From NCBI RefSeq assembly GCF_001274875.1, contig NZ_CP010899.1, positions 1,399,927-1,463,926 on the forward strand: DNA of 64,000 nucleotides. Reading direction: 5' to 3'. The position numbers and the translations under genes were made by a program. The stretch's first letter is position 1; each line of letters starts with the position of its first letter. Below are positions 1-11,255 of the stretch, piece by piece. The notes beneath the pieces were generated by a model, which saw only the letters and a list, made by a program, of their open reading frames with translations, ran no database searches and was not told the DNA's origin. The stretch is from Spiroplasma kunkelii CR2-3x (GTDB lineage Bacteria; Bacillota_I; Bacilli_A; Mycoplasmatales; Mycoplasmataceae).

Positions 1-634
1 TTACTACAATATTTTCTGTGATGTCATAAGCACGTAAAATTTCTTCAAATTCTCTTCTAATATACTCTAATGGATCATCAAATTCTAACTCATTAACAAT
101 TACAATTGAATTAAAATCATTAACTTGTTCTAATGATTCACTTTGTTTTAAAGTTCGTGCAAATAATTTAACACGATCTCATAAAACTTTTTTATCCTCT
201 AAACTAACTTTGGGTAGTCCCTTAATAATTTTTTTAAGTAAAAATAAAAACGGTGAAGCATATAATTCAATACGTAATAAATCAATATTAACAAACGGCA
301 TTGAAAAAAAAGAAGTAGCAATTTCAGACATTGAATCACAATTTCCTTTATCCATAATTGCTAAGAAAAATTGCATTTCGTTATTTTTTTCTTTAAAAAT
401 TTTCATTAAATCACGAATAATTTCAAAACTTGATAATGTAATTCCATCAATCTTAAGTTCATCAGTTTTAATATTATGATTACTATTCTTTAGAAAGTCT
501 CCTGTCAGTTTCCCATCTTCATTTTTACCTTGTAATAAATTTATATTTCGGCCATTACTTTTCATATTTATTGTATTTGTTTCATAAGTATTTAATTTCA
601 TATTTTTCATTCTTTCGAATGGATTGATGTACAT
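1..634 (-). CDS. Hypothetical protein, 3' end outside window
   Basis: An open frame of about 211 codons enters from the window's left edge, so the C-terminus is missing. The start at 634 is preceded by a strong AGGAGG about 9 nt upstream. The first 60 residues are polar and Asn-rich. They are followed by a mixed helical region without clear membrane segments, ending with an acidic stretch. One TGA must be read as Trp (near 179-181). I recognise no family. It is the last visible gene of the minus-strand block that includes tsaC, but an AT-rich gap and a pseudogene separate it from that gene, so it may have its own promoter. Confidence 0.7.
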
Positions 635-762
635 CGCGTAGTCCTCCTGCTTCGTTTATTTATATTAAAATTATATCATATTTCTAAAAAAAATATAAAA
701 AAAATTGCATTATGAAATGTAATTTGGTATGATATTATTATTTTCTAAAATTAACCATTGTG

Positions 763-1110
763 TTATTTCTTTAAATCCGCAAGTTTTTGTTCTAATTTTT
801 TAATTTTTTCTTCCTTGTTTCCTAAGGATGGATTGCTACCATCATCATCTTTTTTTACGATAGTACCTCATTATTTTTCTTGTCCCAATTTGAAGATTAT
901 CTTTATTCATAAAAAAGAAATGCCACATAAAGTAACCAATAACTTATACACATAAAAATAAGATTGTAATTAAGAAAGCAACAGTATATTTTTCTTGATT
1001 AATAATAAATAAAACAGTAAAAATACATGTTAACAAAATTAAGATACATAAAACAATAACATTAATAATTCAATATCATAATCATTGTTTTTCATTTATT
1101 TTTTTACCAT
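763..1110 (-). pseudogene. Broken small two-TM membrane protein
   Basis: The start at 1110 has a GGAGG that overlaps the tsaC stop codon, so it was translated from the tsaC transcript. The frame stops after four codons (ATG GTA AAA AAA TAA). Shifting by one base recovers two hydrophobic helices and a charged stretch, interrupted by one TAA. A second shift recovers a lysine-rich coiled-coil tail ending at 763. Two frameshifts and one stop within about 110 codons indicate decay, although the first lies in a run of seven A. The family is unknown. Confidence 0.55.
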
Positions 1111-1121
1111 TTTTTGCCTCC

Positions 1122-1661
1122 TTATCTAATAAATTCTTTTGTTAAAGAATTAAAAATCTTTGAAGGACGATTATCTAAATAACCAGCGTCAACAATAATA
1201 TCAACATTAAATTTTTGAAGATCATTAAATTCTTTAGCATAATTTTGACCGCTAATATTTACACTTGTCCCATAAATTGGCCCAACCTTATTAATAATTT
1301 TTTTTAATCATTTTGATTTTGTAATTCTAATCCCAATTGTATTATCTTCTGTAATGTTATAAAGCTTATTAATATCATCTTTTATGTTAGCTATTATAGT
1401 AATAGTTTCATTCTTTTTAAAGAGCTTTAAATCATCACGTGGCAAGTCAATAAAATTCTTCGCCATACGAACTGAACTAACAATAACTGATAAATACATT
1501 TTTTCTGATCGTCCTTTAACTTTAAAAATTCTCGCTTTTGCTACTGATGAACTAATAATACACGTCATACCATAAATAGTATCTGTTGGAACAATAATAA
1601 CTTTTTCTGCTAAATAACCAGCAATAATCTCTTTGCGATCTTTTACAGTATATACTTTCAT
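1122..1661 (-). CDS. tsaC: Threonylcarbamoyl-AMP synthase, Sua5/YrdC/TsaC family
   Basis: A 179-aa protein of the single YrdC-domain type. It makes threonylcarbamoyl-AMP from threonine, bicarbonate and ATP for the t6A modification next to tRNA anticodons reading ANN codons. Visible family signatures are VPTDTIYGMTC at residues 24-34, a KGR element at about 49-51 and a C-terminal SVNISG-type segment. An in-frame TGA near 1306 is Trp; without it the protein would lack its last third. The length fits short TsaC proteins rather than Sua5, which has an extra domain. A GGGGG-type ribosome site lies upstream. It follows the membrane-protein gene at 1681 closely and probably shares its transcript. 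Confidence 0.88.
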
Positions 1662-1680
1662 ATATAATTAGCCCCCTTTC

Positions 1681-3114
1681 TTATGAACCCTTTGAATTTG
1701 ATTTAATTTGTTCATTGCTAATATGATTACTTTTAATTTTTGAAATATGTGAAAGAGCAATAATTGATAAAACAGTAATGAAAGCAGATAATAGAATACC
1801 ACTTGCTAATAATTCATTTCCTTGTAATCAAAAGTAATCTAAATGTGTTGTTTTAAAAAGTGGCTCCATTACTGTTTCTTTAAAATTATCACTTTGACTA
1901 TTTCAATAATCAACTGCTTTTGTTAATTCATATTGAGAAACCAGAAACATTACTAGTGAAGTCCCAGTTACAATTAAAAAACTAACATAAAAACTAATAA
2001 AACCTTTTTTAGTTAAATTTGGTTTTTTCAACATTACAAAAGTAAATGCAAATAACATTGAAATAATTAAAGCAGAAGAAACAATTGATACAACACTAAT
2101 AAAAATTCCTGATCCGGGCATATTCATTGTCATCTCAAAATAATCAATATTTGGTTTATCTAAAATACTAATTGTATTCGGTATAATAGCATTAATTGTT
2201 AATTGTGGATAAAAGTAAGAAAATAAAAAAAACCGGTTTGCATCAGTAAAACTACTGCCAATAATAATTGTATAAACAAATTGGGGAATAAAAACCATAC
2301 TTGAAAAAAAAACGACTCATAGTGAAATATTAAATTCATTTGGAATTAAATATAGACTAATAAACTTTTTAAGACGACTTTGATTAAATGTATCTTTTAA
2401 AACAAATAATTCTTCTTTTTTAGTTGGATTAATATTATCATTTAATAATCATTCTAATTTAAAACTAACTTTCAACATAATAAAAATAATAAAAATCATT
2501 TGTAATCCTGTAATTCATCAAATAGCATTAAAACCAATTCATGTTAATGGATATTTATTGTTTGTACAAGGACCTGTTGCTAAATTAATTAATGCTTTAA
2601 CAATTGCATCTCGATTTGAAATATCTTTATGAATCATATCTTGAATATTTTTAACAAACTCGGGACCAGTATAACCACCTCTTAAAGAACGACATCACTC
2701 TGTAAATAAATCATAATAATATTCTGCAAGTGAAAATAATAAACAAGCACTAAATAAAAAAGAGATAATAAAAACTGTTCCAATTAATAACATTCTATTA
2801 TTAAAATTAACTGTTCGTTTCTGATGATGAATGTAAAAAACAATACTAATAATGGCACCCGCTAATGTTCCTAATGCAATATATGGCAAACCAAAGATTA
2901 AAAACTCATTTGGTAGATTAGGTGTTGTAAATGTTGTTAACACATCCTTAGGTACTGTTGCAATAAAATTAAAGTATTTTTTTAAAAGTTGATCACTATG
3001 TGATACATATATAAAAGTAAAATATGGAACCATAATAAATAAAACTAATAAAAAAGCAATACTAATAATGCGAGTTCTTTTAATATTTTTAAGTTTATCT
3101 TCCATATCCTGCAC
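1681..3114 (-). CDS. Polytopic membrane protein, function unknown
   Basis: A 477-aa frame, continuous only when TGA is read as Trp at several places. After a short charged N-terminus there are about eight hydrophobic helices: residues 15-35, 70-95, 105-130, two or three around 190-240, and a group in the C-terminal half. A soluble loop of about 45 residues contains TGPEF and TGPCTNN. I see no transporter signature such as ABC, MFS or ECF. It sits between prmC and tsaC, both translation-linked genes, in the same direction with short gaps, so it is probably co-transcribed; that does not establish a related role. Confidence 0.8.
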
Positions 3115-3140
3115 CCCACACTTAAGTTCCTTTTATTTTA

Positions 3141-4001
3141 CTACAAAATATTAATAAATAACATTCGTCATTTTTTATTTATATCTTTTTGAAAATAATA
3201 TTTTTGATTTGGAAAATATTCTTTTACTAATTTTTCTAAATATTTTTTTTGGTCATAACCATGTTCAAAACATAAAATGCCATTTTTTTTAACAACCTTT
3301 TGTCAATTTTGAAAAATTTCTCGATAAAAATATAGGCCATCAATATCACCAAACAAAGCAACATGTGGTTCATAATTTTTAACACGATTACTAATATTTT
3401 GATTCTTTAAAATATAAGGTGGATTACAAACTAACAGATCAACTTTAATCTTATTTTTAATAAATGGTTCTAGCATATTACCTTCCAATAATTTAACATT
3501 TTTGCAATTTAACTGCTTAATATTTCTTTTTGCTACTTTTAATGCTTCAGTAGAAATATCACTAGCATAAATTATTAAACTTGGATTTTCTAAGCCTAAA
3601 CTAATTGCAATTGCTCCGCTCCCAGTTCCAATATCAATTAAAGTTAATGGTTCATCACCATTATTAAGCAATATTTCATTAATTATAATATTAATATTAT
3701 CAACTAATTCTTCTGTTTCATAGCGAGGAATTAAAACATTATAATCAACATAAAAATCATATCCATAAAAATTTTGTAAATTAGTAATATGTTGGATTGG
3801 TTTTCCATTACGATATGCTATTAACTGTTGCCAATAATCATCAATCTTAAAATTAATTTTATCATTTTGAATTGCATATAATTTTGCTAATGAAGTTTTC
3901 AAAAAAAATGCTATTAAAATTTTAATATCGGCAAGATAATTAGCATTATTCGAGTCTTTCAAATAATCTTCTGACTTTTGAATTAATTCATTAACTGTCA
4001 T
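3141..4001 (-). CDS. prmC: Release factor glutamine N5-methyltransferase
   Basis: A 286-aa SAM-dependent methyltransferase that modifies the glutamine of the GGQ motif in release factors. The SAM-binding motif DIGTGSGAIAISL is at about residues 119-131. The catalytic NPPY appears in VCNPPYIL at about residues 192-199. One TGA (Trp) near 3300 joins the two halves. The start codon overlaps the prfA stop by one nucleotide (TAATG), so its translation is coupled to its own substrate, the usual bacterial arrangement. Confidence 0.93.
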
Positions 4002-5077
4002 TAGTTTCCTTCCATTTTCAATCTTTGTTCTTCATTAATTAATGCTACTACAATTTCATCTAAATTACCTTCCATAATTTGGTCTAATTTTTGTAGTGTT
4101 AAATTAATACGATGATCAGTAACCCGATTTTGAGGATAATTATATGTTCGAATTTTTTCACTCCGGTCGCCTGTTCCTACTGCATTTTTTCTTAATGTTC
4201 CACGCTCTTCATTAATTTTACGTTGCTTTTCTTCATATAATTTACTTCGTAAATGTTGCATTGCTAATGCCTTATTATCATGTTGACTACGACCATCTTG
4301 GGAAGTTACAACAACTCCTGTTTGTAGATGAGTAATTCGAACAGCTGAATCAGTTGTATTAACATGTTGTCCCCCTGCTCCTGAAGCACGGTAAGTATCA
4401 ATTTTTAAATCAGCAGTTTTAATTTCAAAATCAACTTCTTCAATTTCTGGTAAAACAGCAACGGTTGCTGTTGATGTATGTACTCGCCCTTTACTTTCTG
4501 TTTTTGGAATTCGTTGAACACGATGTGCTCCTGATTCAAATTTCATTTTTGAATAAACACGATCTCCTTTAACCATAAAGGAAATTGTAGAAAAGCCACC
4601 TGCTTCTGATTCATTTGCTTCAATTAATTCTACTTTTCAATGTTGTTGTTCTGCGTATTTTATATACATTCGATATAAATCACCAGCAAAAATGTTTCCT
4701 TCATCACCACCTGCTGCTCCACGAATTTCAAAAATAACATTCTTATCATCATTAGGATCTTTTGGCAATAACATTACTTTTAACTCTGTTGTAAGTTGTT
4801 CTTTTCTTATTTCTGAGATTTTTAATTCTTCTTTTGCTAATTCAATTAACTCATAATCCTTTTCTGTCTCTAAAATTAATTTTGCTTCATTAATATTATT
4901 TAAAACATTTTTATAATTTAAGTATAAAGCAACAGTTTCCTCTAATTGTGCTTCTTCTTTTGCTAAACTAGTTAACTTTTTTACATAATTAACTATTTCT
5001 GGTTTTGTTAATTCTTCATTAATTAAATTTCACCGCTTTAACATCGTTTCTAATTGTTCAATTGTTTTTTGATTCAT
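4001..5077 (-). CDS. prfA: Peptide chain release factor 1
   Basis: A 358-aa class I release factor that recognises UAA and UAG and triggers peptide release. The GGQ loop ([10 protein letters not shown]) and an RF1-type P-x-T discriminator (IPKTESKGR) are both visible. RF2 is not needed in an organism that reads UGA as Trp, so this is expected to be the only release factor. The N-terminal helical part runs into the domain beginning [13 protein letters not shown]. The start at 5077 follows an AGAGGTG ribosome site. One internal TGA encodes the Trp of a QHWKVE segment. Confidence 0.95.
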
Positions 5078-5185
5078 TTGCTTCACCTCTTTTTTTAGAC
5101 ACTTAACAATTATAATATATTTTAAATAATAATGGTTAACTTAATTCATTATAATAAAAAAATCATAATAATTAATGACTTTTTA

Positions 5186-5489
5186 CTAATTTAAAATTAA
5201 TGTTTGAAATTTGGGTAAATTTTTTAATTGTTCAACTAAAGTTAAACGATATTCGCAACTTTCAAATGTTTTTTTAATGGAATGTTTATGAATAATTTTT
5301 GGCTAATTTAAAAAACATTACCATTAACAATCACATTGTCATTTTCATTAATTAATAAGTCTTCTAAAATTATTATTATGGAATTAATTGGCAAATTTTC
5401 AACAAAATAATCTTTAATTTTTTTATATTTTTGGGCTTACTATTTACAATAAAATAAACTTCAACATTTAATCCACTTTTTGTTAACAT
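5186..5489 (-). pseudogene. Frameshifted small protein between tdk and prfA
   Basis: A GTAGGAGG ribosome site precedes an ATG at 5489. The frame begins MLTKSGLNVEVYFIV and continues plausibly only if shifted at an A-run near residue 25 and again near residue 62, ending at TAG 5186-5188. The recovered sequence, about 100 residues, is soluble and charged. I do not recognise it. The good ribosome site and the position in an otherwise tight operon suggest a gene that was recently functional. Sequencing error at the homopolymers is the alternative. Confidence 0.5.
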
Positions 5490-5506
5490 TTTTTCCTCCT
5501 ACATTA

Positions 5507-6091
5507 TTAATATGTTACTTCATGACAATGACGACAGCGAGCTTCATATTTATCCTTTTCACCAATTAAAACAATTTGATCATAATAATTAGCTGGTTTC
5601 CCGTTAATTAAACGTTGGGTTCTATTTGCTAAATTTCCACATTTAACACAAATTGCATGCAATTTCTTAACCTCTTCTGCTCGTGTCATTAATTGTTCAA
5701 CATTAATAAAAGCTTCACCTCGAAAATCTTTATCTAAACCATTAACAATAACAATAATTCCTTTATCTGCTAAAGAATCAGCAAGTTTAACAATATTATT
5801 ATCAAAAAATTGGACTTCATCAATCCCAACAACATTTGTTGTTGGTTTAAGGTTTGTTAATAAATCTTCAGAATTTTTAACTGATATTGCTTCAACTGCT
5901 TTTTTGCTATGACTAACAACTTGGTTTTCACTATAACGATTATCAATTGTTGGTTTAAAAACTTGAATTTCAAATTTAGCATAACCTAGGCGAACTAGAC
6001 GGCGAATAAACTCTTCGGTTTTTCCAGCAAACATACAACCAGTGATAACTTCTATTCAGCCTATTTGAGCTTTACTATTTAAAAAATACAT
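5507..6091 (-). CDS. tdk: Thymidine kinase, type II
   Basis: A 194-aa cytosolic enzyme that phosphorylates thymidine in the salvage pathway, which mollicutes depend on because they cannot make pyrimidine nucleosides de novo. The P-loop GCMFAGKTEEFIRR is at residues 18-31. The magnesium/base segment GIDEVQFF is at about 91-98. A zinc ribbon is formed by CVKC and CRHC near the C-terminus. The start at 6091 reaches back through one TGA (Trp) and has a GGAGG site that overlaps the end of nrnA. Confidence 0.95.
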
Positions 6092-6093
6092 TC

Positions 6094-7056
6094 TTAACCT
6101 CCCATATATTTAATGTTATTTTTAATTACAAAACTTAAGTCTTTTAAAACTTGTTTTAAATCTTCTCACTGATAAATTTTTGCACCGCTTGCTAACTGAT
6201 GACCACCACCACAGTACTTTTCTGCTACTTTATTAATAATATAAGTATTACTACGAATGCTAAGGTTTATATAACCCTCTGCTTTATTTTCAATTACTAA
6301 CATTCAAATTTTAAATTCTTTAATATTACTCATAATATTAACCCATGGTTTAACAGTCTCATAACTCATATTATGTTCTTTTAACATTTCATCAGTTATC
6401 TTAACATAACTAATTTCTTTATCATAAATAACTACTTTCGATAACAAATAATTTTTAAAGCGTAGATTAACTCATGATTCTTCATATAAATTTTGATAAA
6501 TTGATTGCAAATCAAAACCTGTCGCAACTAATTGCCCTGCTAACATAAAAGTATTGTAACAAGTTTTATTATACATAAAACGATTTGAATCTGTTACAAT
6601 TCCAGTAAAAATTAATTTGGCTGCCTCTGGTGTTACTATTAATTTTGATGTTAAAACTAACTCAGCAATCATTTCTGAAACTGCAATTTTAGTTTCATCA
6701 ATTCATTGTATATCACCAAATGGCGTAACATTAGGATGATGATCAATTTTAATAACTTCTTTTGCTTTATGCCAATATTTACTATCAATTCGTTCAGTGT
6801 TAGCTGTATCAGTAACAATTACTAATGCATCTTTATAATTTTCTGCTTGAAGAAGATCGGGTGTTGCTAAGAAGGATAAAAAATCATTTGGTGCACCATC
6901 AACTAATACCATCTTATTTGGAAAATTATCTTTAATGAATTGTGCTAATCCAAATGCTGAACCATATGCATCACCATCTGGTGAAATATGACGTAAACAA
7001 ATAATTGTCTTATAATCTTTAATTTTTTGTAAAATAATTCCTTTTAAATCTTGCAT
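6094..7056 (-). CDS. nrnA: DHH phosphoesterase, NrnA-like oligoribonuclease/pAp phosphatase
   Basis: A 320-aa protein of the DHH-DHHA1 family. Members degrade short RNA oligomers and 3'-phosphoadenosine 5'-phosphate in organisms without Orn. Motif I is SPDGDAYGSA, motif II contains VTDTAN, the DHH motif is KIDHHPN, and the C-terminal DHHA1 glycine motif is CGGGHQLASGA. I chose the start at 7056 because a GAGG lies 9 nt upstream and it falls just after the stop of the preceding gene. A longer start at 7083 would overlap that gene. Its stop is two bases before the tdk start. Confidence 0.9.
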
Positions 7057-7069
7057 TTGTTTTCCTCGC

Positions 7070-8995
7070 TTATATGTTAGCAACTAAATTATTGTTAACT
7101 TTATCATAAACTAATAATGCATTCTTTTCAAAATATATTGTTGTTGTTTTTTTAAAATTTAGTTCTTTTTCTGACACTAAAATTTTAAAAATAACTTCAT
7201 CATTAACTTCAAAAAAGCAAACAATTGATTTAAAGACTTTTTTAATTGACTTAACATGTCCTTTATATAATAAATGTAAATCTTTGTTAAATTCCTTTGT
7301 TTTTTGGAATGAGATTAAGTTTGGATTAATTGCTAAATAATATTCTTTTTGATCAATTAATTTAGTTCCTTTAGGTAATTTAATCTTATTTTTTTCATTT
7401 TCTAAAACATTTTCTGCTATAGAATATTTCATACTAAAAACATTTTCTGAACTATTATACATTATTTGATATAAATTAATTGTATTAGGTAAAAATTCAG
7501 CATTATTTTTTGACATCAATTTGTAATTATTATCCTTATCAAAAAATAATAATTGTGTAACATAATTTTTAATATTCTCAATGTTCTTTGTTAAAACTAA
7601 AAAAGTTAACTGTGGATTATAGTTTTTTAAACTAAGTAAAATTTCATTTAATTCATTTGCTTCATTATGAGTTAAATTGTCAAAAGTATTATGTAAAATA
7701 ATTAATTCTTTCTTACTTAAAATGGCATTAATCAATCTAATTTTAGTATGATCAAAACTACTTAAATTTTTAGTAAGTTTAAATCAATTCATTTTAATAT
7801 TTAAATTACTCATTAATTTTTTAACTTCTTCAAAAGCTTGATTATAAACTGTTATAACTTTTTCATTTGCTTCTTCAATAGCAAGTGAATTATCTTTTTC
7901 ACGAGTTTCTAATGTATTATTTAATAATTCCAAATGATATTTATGAAAATATTCTAAAACTTTTCCCTTAATAATTGTTGCTTCATCTGGTAATAAATTT
8001 GCAATTAATTGTTCTTGTTTTTGATTATAGTTAAATCATTGATCTTCTGATAATTTTGTTCAAGTAATTATATTTGAGGAATTACTTTTATTTAAAATTC
8101 CTTTAATAACATTCTTATGTTTAGTATCTTTTAAAACCATTTTTATAACATTAATACGATATTTTTTTAATGCTTTTCGTGCTTTAATTAAAAGATAACG
8201 TTCATATGTAATTTCAGTCTGCAATATTTTTAAATACTTTTCACAAACTAATTTTGCCCCAATAAAACCAAAACTTTTATCTTTAAGTTTTCTTTTTTTA
8301 GCAATTTCATAACAATCACACAAATAATCTAAGTCAGAAATATAATAAATTTTATCTCATAAAGCTTGTAAAAATGCAAGATAACCTTCATATACACAAA
8401 TTTCTTCTCTTTTGTAAGTATAAGTATGTAAACTCTGAATAAAAATTGAATCTTTATCATCATCTAAAATTTTACTAATTTCTTTTTTATGGAATTCACT
8501 AATTTGAGTTAAATAAGTCTCAATTCATTCTTCTTTAATATGAATTGAATTATTAAAATATTCATTAATGATTTTATCTATTTTTAATATTAAATCTTGT
8601 TTATTTAAATCATTACAAATAAAAACTAAATTTTTATAAAAATATTTATTTTTATTATATTTTAATAAACTATCATGTAAAAATTTTGGTGTTTTTAAAA
8701 TATGATAAGCCAAACGTAGTTTTGTTGGTAAAAAAGCTAATCTTAATGGGCCGGGTGATACATAACCAATTCTACGTTCTTTTGATAATAAAGTTGTGAT
8801 ATTTCTATTGTTTAAATAAATTTTTCCATTACGTGGTTTTTTCTTTCCCAATAACAATTTTAAAAAATATAATTGTGAAAACTTATTCTCAAAATGAGTT
8901 CCCAAAATTTCTTGACTATCAACACCAAAATTTAAATCACTAAAAATAATTTTTTTATATCGTTTATACTTTAAATTATTAATTTTCAATCCCAT
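7070..8995 (-). CDS. Degenerate ABC ATPase-like protein with long insertion
   Basis: A 641-aa frame with two Trp TGAs. The outline is that of a MalK/PotA-type ATPase. An ABC beta-strand start leads to a Walker A position that reads GTHFENKFS instead of GxxGxGKS/T. A Q-loop-like region contains GYVSPGPLRLAFLP. A basic coiled-coil insertion of about 300 residues follows, then a signature-like LSSFDHTKIRLINAI, a Walker B-like ELIILHNTFDNL that lacks the catalytic acid, and a TOBE-like beta domain. Every nucleotide-contact motif has lost its key residues, so it probably does not hydrolyse ATP. The long insertion recalls mycoplasma PotA proteins, but I see no permease next to it. Confidence 0.65.
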
Positions 8996-9134
8996 TAAAA
9001 TACCACGCTCCCAATTAATTTTATTATACCCAAATAAAAATAATAAAAAATAGTTATTGTTAAGTTAAACTTATATTTCCGCTAATTTTTAAAAAATTAT
9101 GTTTCTAATTTAATAAAATTACATTACAAAATAT

Positions 9135-9167
9135 CAAAAAAACCTTTATCTTTTTAAGATAAAGGTT
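9135..9167 (-). terminator. Intrinsic terminator after rpmE
   Basis: A perfect 12-bp stem (AACCTTTATCTT and its complement) with a 3-nt loop, followed on the minus strand by a T tract. It lies immediately downstream of the rpmE stop. Confidence 0.85.
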
Positions 9168-9173
9168 TACCAA

Positions 9174-9479
9174 TTATTCTGCTTTTTGTTCATCAGATTT
9201 TGGTTTCGCTGTTTTTTTGTTAAGTTCTTTTTGTGCTTTTGATGCTTTTTCTGTTTGTTTTGCTAACTCTTCTTTTTTATTAAATTTAGATTTAAATCGT
9301 TCAACACGTCCAGCTGCATTAGAAAACTGTTGACTTCCCGTATAGAAGGGATGGCATGAAGAACAAGTATCAACTTTTAATTCTTCTCCTTTAGTAGAAC
9401 CACTTATGTACTCATTTCCACAAGTTGTACACATAATTTTAGTATCAAAATATTTTGGATGGATTCCTTCTCTTGCCAT
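9174..9479 (-). CDS. rpmE: 50S ribosomal protein L31 (bL31)
   Basis: A 101-aa protein. The N-terminal half is the zinc-binding bL31 form: CTTCGN and CSSCHPFYTG, with the conserved MAREGIHPKYF start. The C-terminal 40 residues are a Lys/Ala/Glu-rich extension, common in spiroplasma ribosomal proteins. I placed the start at 9479 because GAGGTGA lies 7-8 nt upstream and the family begins here. An upstream in-frame start at 9524 has no ribosome site. Confidence 0.95.
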   Translation of the reverse strand: MAREGIHPKYFDTKIMCTTCGNEYISGSTKGEELKVDTCSSCHPFYTGSQQFSNAAGRVERFKSKFNKKEELAKQTEKASKAQKELNKKTAKPKSDEQKAE

Positions 9480-9562
9480 ATAACTCACCTCACTTTTAAT
9501 AATATGACTGCATATTATTTTCACGTAAATAATGATAACACATATTTAAACAAAAAGAAAGA

Positions 9563-10207
9563 TTATTTAATAATCTTTGCAAATTCATTAAAATCAATTC
9601 TAACACGTGGCATTGTTGCTTTATCATCATCTTCATCATAGTATCCTAACGCTAAAGCTAAGACTGTATGATATTTTCCTTGATCAAGCGTACAATGTTT
9701 TGCTAATAACTCATCACATTTTTTTGCATCAAAACCACCCATAATAGTAGTTCCTATTCTTAAATCAGCAGCTTGAATTGTAATAAAACTAGTTACAATA
9801 TGAGCTTGTTCTGAAACAAATGCAGAAAGATGTTCTTTTTGTTGCAAAAAAGTTTGATATTTTTTAATTGCATTTTCTAAATCATATGCTTGATTGATAA
9901 CTCGTTCTAAGCGTTTTGTTAAAAATTCAGTTGAAACTAAATAAGATGGATTAGTACCCGTAATAAGCATTATACAACTAGCATTTTTGACTTTTTCTTG
10001 ATTTCAGCCAAACATTGCTTCATCAGCAAATTTCTTTTTTAATTCTTTATTTGTAATACTAACAACATTAGTTACTTCAATTCCTAATGAACAAGGTGCT
10101 AAGCGCCCTGCTTCAAGTATTACTGTTAAATCTTCTTGATTAATTATTTTTTCACTATTATATTTTTTAATAGTTTTTCGTCAATTAATTGCATTTTTTA
10201 CTGTCAT
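9563..10207 (-). CDS. Nitroreductase-family FMN oxidoreductase
   Basis: A 214-aa protein of the NfsB/NADH-oxidase-like nitroreductase fold, a cytosolic FMN-dependent NAD(P)H oxidoreductase. The N-terminal WRKTIKKYNSEKII segment and the LEAGRLAPCSLG flavin-binding stretch are visible, and the late LALGYYDED segment matches the family's conserved LGY. The physiological substrate cannot be read from sequence. One TGA (Trp) lies at residue 67. A GGAGA site precedes the start. It is adjacent to the broken NADH oxidase, possibly another redox-balance gene. Confidence 0.82.
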
Positions 10208-10235
10208 TTAATATTATTATCTCCTTTAATTTTTA

Positions 10236-10897
10236 TTACTCATTAATTTTTGTCAAAGCAACGTTTAATACATCAACACTTTTTGCAAAAGGAGGTGAAT
10301 ATGGTAGATCTAAAAACTCAATTTTACCAATTTTAGTTTTTGTTCAAATAATTGGGATTAAAGGATTGATTCTTAAACTAGCTTTATTATAACCAAAAAT
10401 TTGTGCACCAACAATAATTTTAGCTTTTTGGTCATAAATAATTTTAATTGTTACTGGCTTCGTATCAGCAACATAGTGTGTATGATCTGTTCCATTTACA
10501 ACGACCTCTTTCACATTAAAAACATTCAAAATTGCTTGTTCTTTTGTATATCCTGTTCGAACAATTTCACTTTCGAAAACCTGCATAATACTTATTCCAA
10601 TTCCACCAGGAAAATGATCTTTCTTTCCTGCTAAAATATTACCTAGAAACTTACCATTTTTGGCTGCAATTGTTGCTAAGGACATATAATTTAATTTATT
10701 ATAAATAATATTTTTTGTCATCACACAATCACCCATAGCATAAACATCTTTAATATTTGTTTCAAATTGGTTATTCACTAAAATTGCCCCAAATTCATTC
10801 ATTTTTAAATCTGTTGTTTTTAAAAAATTAGTTACCAAAGTAACCCCAATTGCAACTAATACTAAATCTGTTACAATTTTTTCTTCCGATGATAATG
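10236..10897 (-). pseudogene. nox: NADH oxidase/CoA-disulfide reductase, C-terminal part
   Basis: About 220 codons of a pyridine-nucleotide-disulfide oxidoreductase. The segment TDLVLVAIGV leads into the NAD/FAD domain junction, VYAMGDC is the conserved FAD-binding GD motif, and the dimerisation domain follows, ending with LDLPYSPPFAKS. The frame runs straight into the ICE left terminal repeat, and its upstream continuation is found beyond the ICE at 39423. Joining the two at the shared direct repeat restores one uninterrupted frame. The 5' part is truncated, so the gene is dead. Confidence 0.9.
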
Positions 10898-10918
10898 ACC
10901 GCGTAAAATATTCGGTTG
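10887..10918. repeat. ICE left boundary: target repeat plus terminal inverted repeat
   Basis: The direct repeat CGATGATAAT (10887-10896) is followed by the left terminal repeat 10898-10918, which contains ATATTCGGTTG. Its counterpart at 39402-39422 is inverted and matches at 17 of 21 positions; the same 10-bp direct repeat follows it at 39423-39432. This is what a DDE transposase-driven insertion leaves. Confidence 0.88.
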
Positions 10919-10941
10919 GTATAAAATTTCCAAAAAATAAG

Positions 10942-10972
10942 AAAAAGATAGATATAAAATTCTATCTTTTTT
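10942..10972 (+). terminator. Hairpin with T tract just inside ICE left end
   Basis: AAAAAGATAGA pairs with TCTATCTTTTT around an 8-nt loop, followed by T's. It is bidirectional in form. A similar AAAAAGATA hairpin lies at 39334-39354 inside the right end, so both ends may be insulated from outside transcription. Confidence 0.7.
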
Positions 10973-10997
10973 AATTAGGTTAAAATTGTCGTTAACC

Positions 10998-11212
10998 TTG
11001 CTTAGTTTAAGAAAATAACAGCAAAACCAACTGAATAAAACTCTCCTACTTGGAATGTCGTTAAACCAAGCAAGCGAGGATAAACAATACAGGGGGCACC
11101 GTACCGCTACGACATAATGCAGGCAATTCTTTTAGGCAATATAAAAGAGTTATTGTGGTTTGGGGATAAATCTTTAACCTGCAATGGTTAAAGAGTAAGT
11201 GTTCCACAATAA
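10998..11212 (+). ncRNA. Structured RNA at ICE left end
   Basis: No protein frame fits this stretch. It can form several helices: 10998-11008 with 11063-11073 (10 of 11 bases), 11055-11060 with 11110-11115, 11129-11134 with 11142-11147, and 11150-11158 with 11204-11212 enclosing the perfect 9-bp hairpin 11171-11179/11186-11194. A second copy at 49705-49933 is strongly conserved, although the coding DNA next to it has decayed. It ends some 45 nt before the GTG start of the next gene. It could be a cis-acting leader or an independent RNA; the family is unknown. Confidence 0.6.
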
Positions 11213-11255
11213 AAAAATTTAGAAATCTTACTATATTTATAAGGAGGATTTGAAA

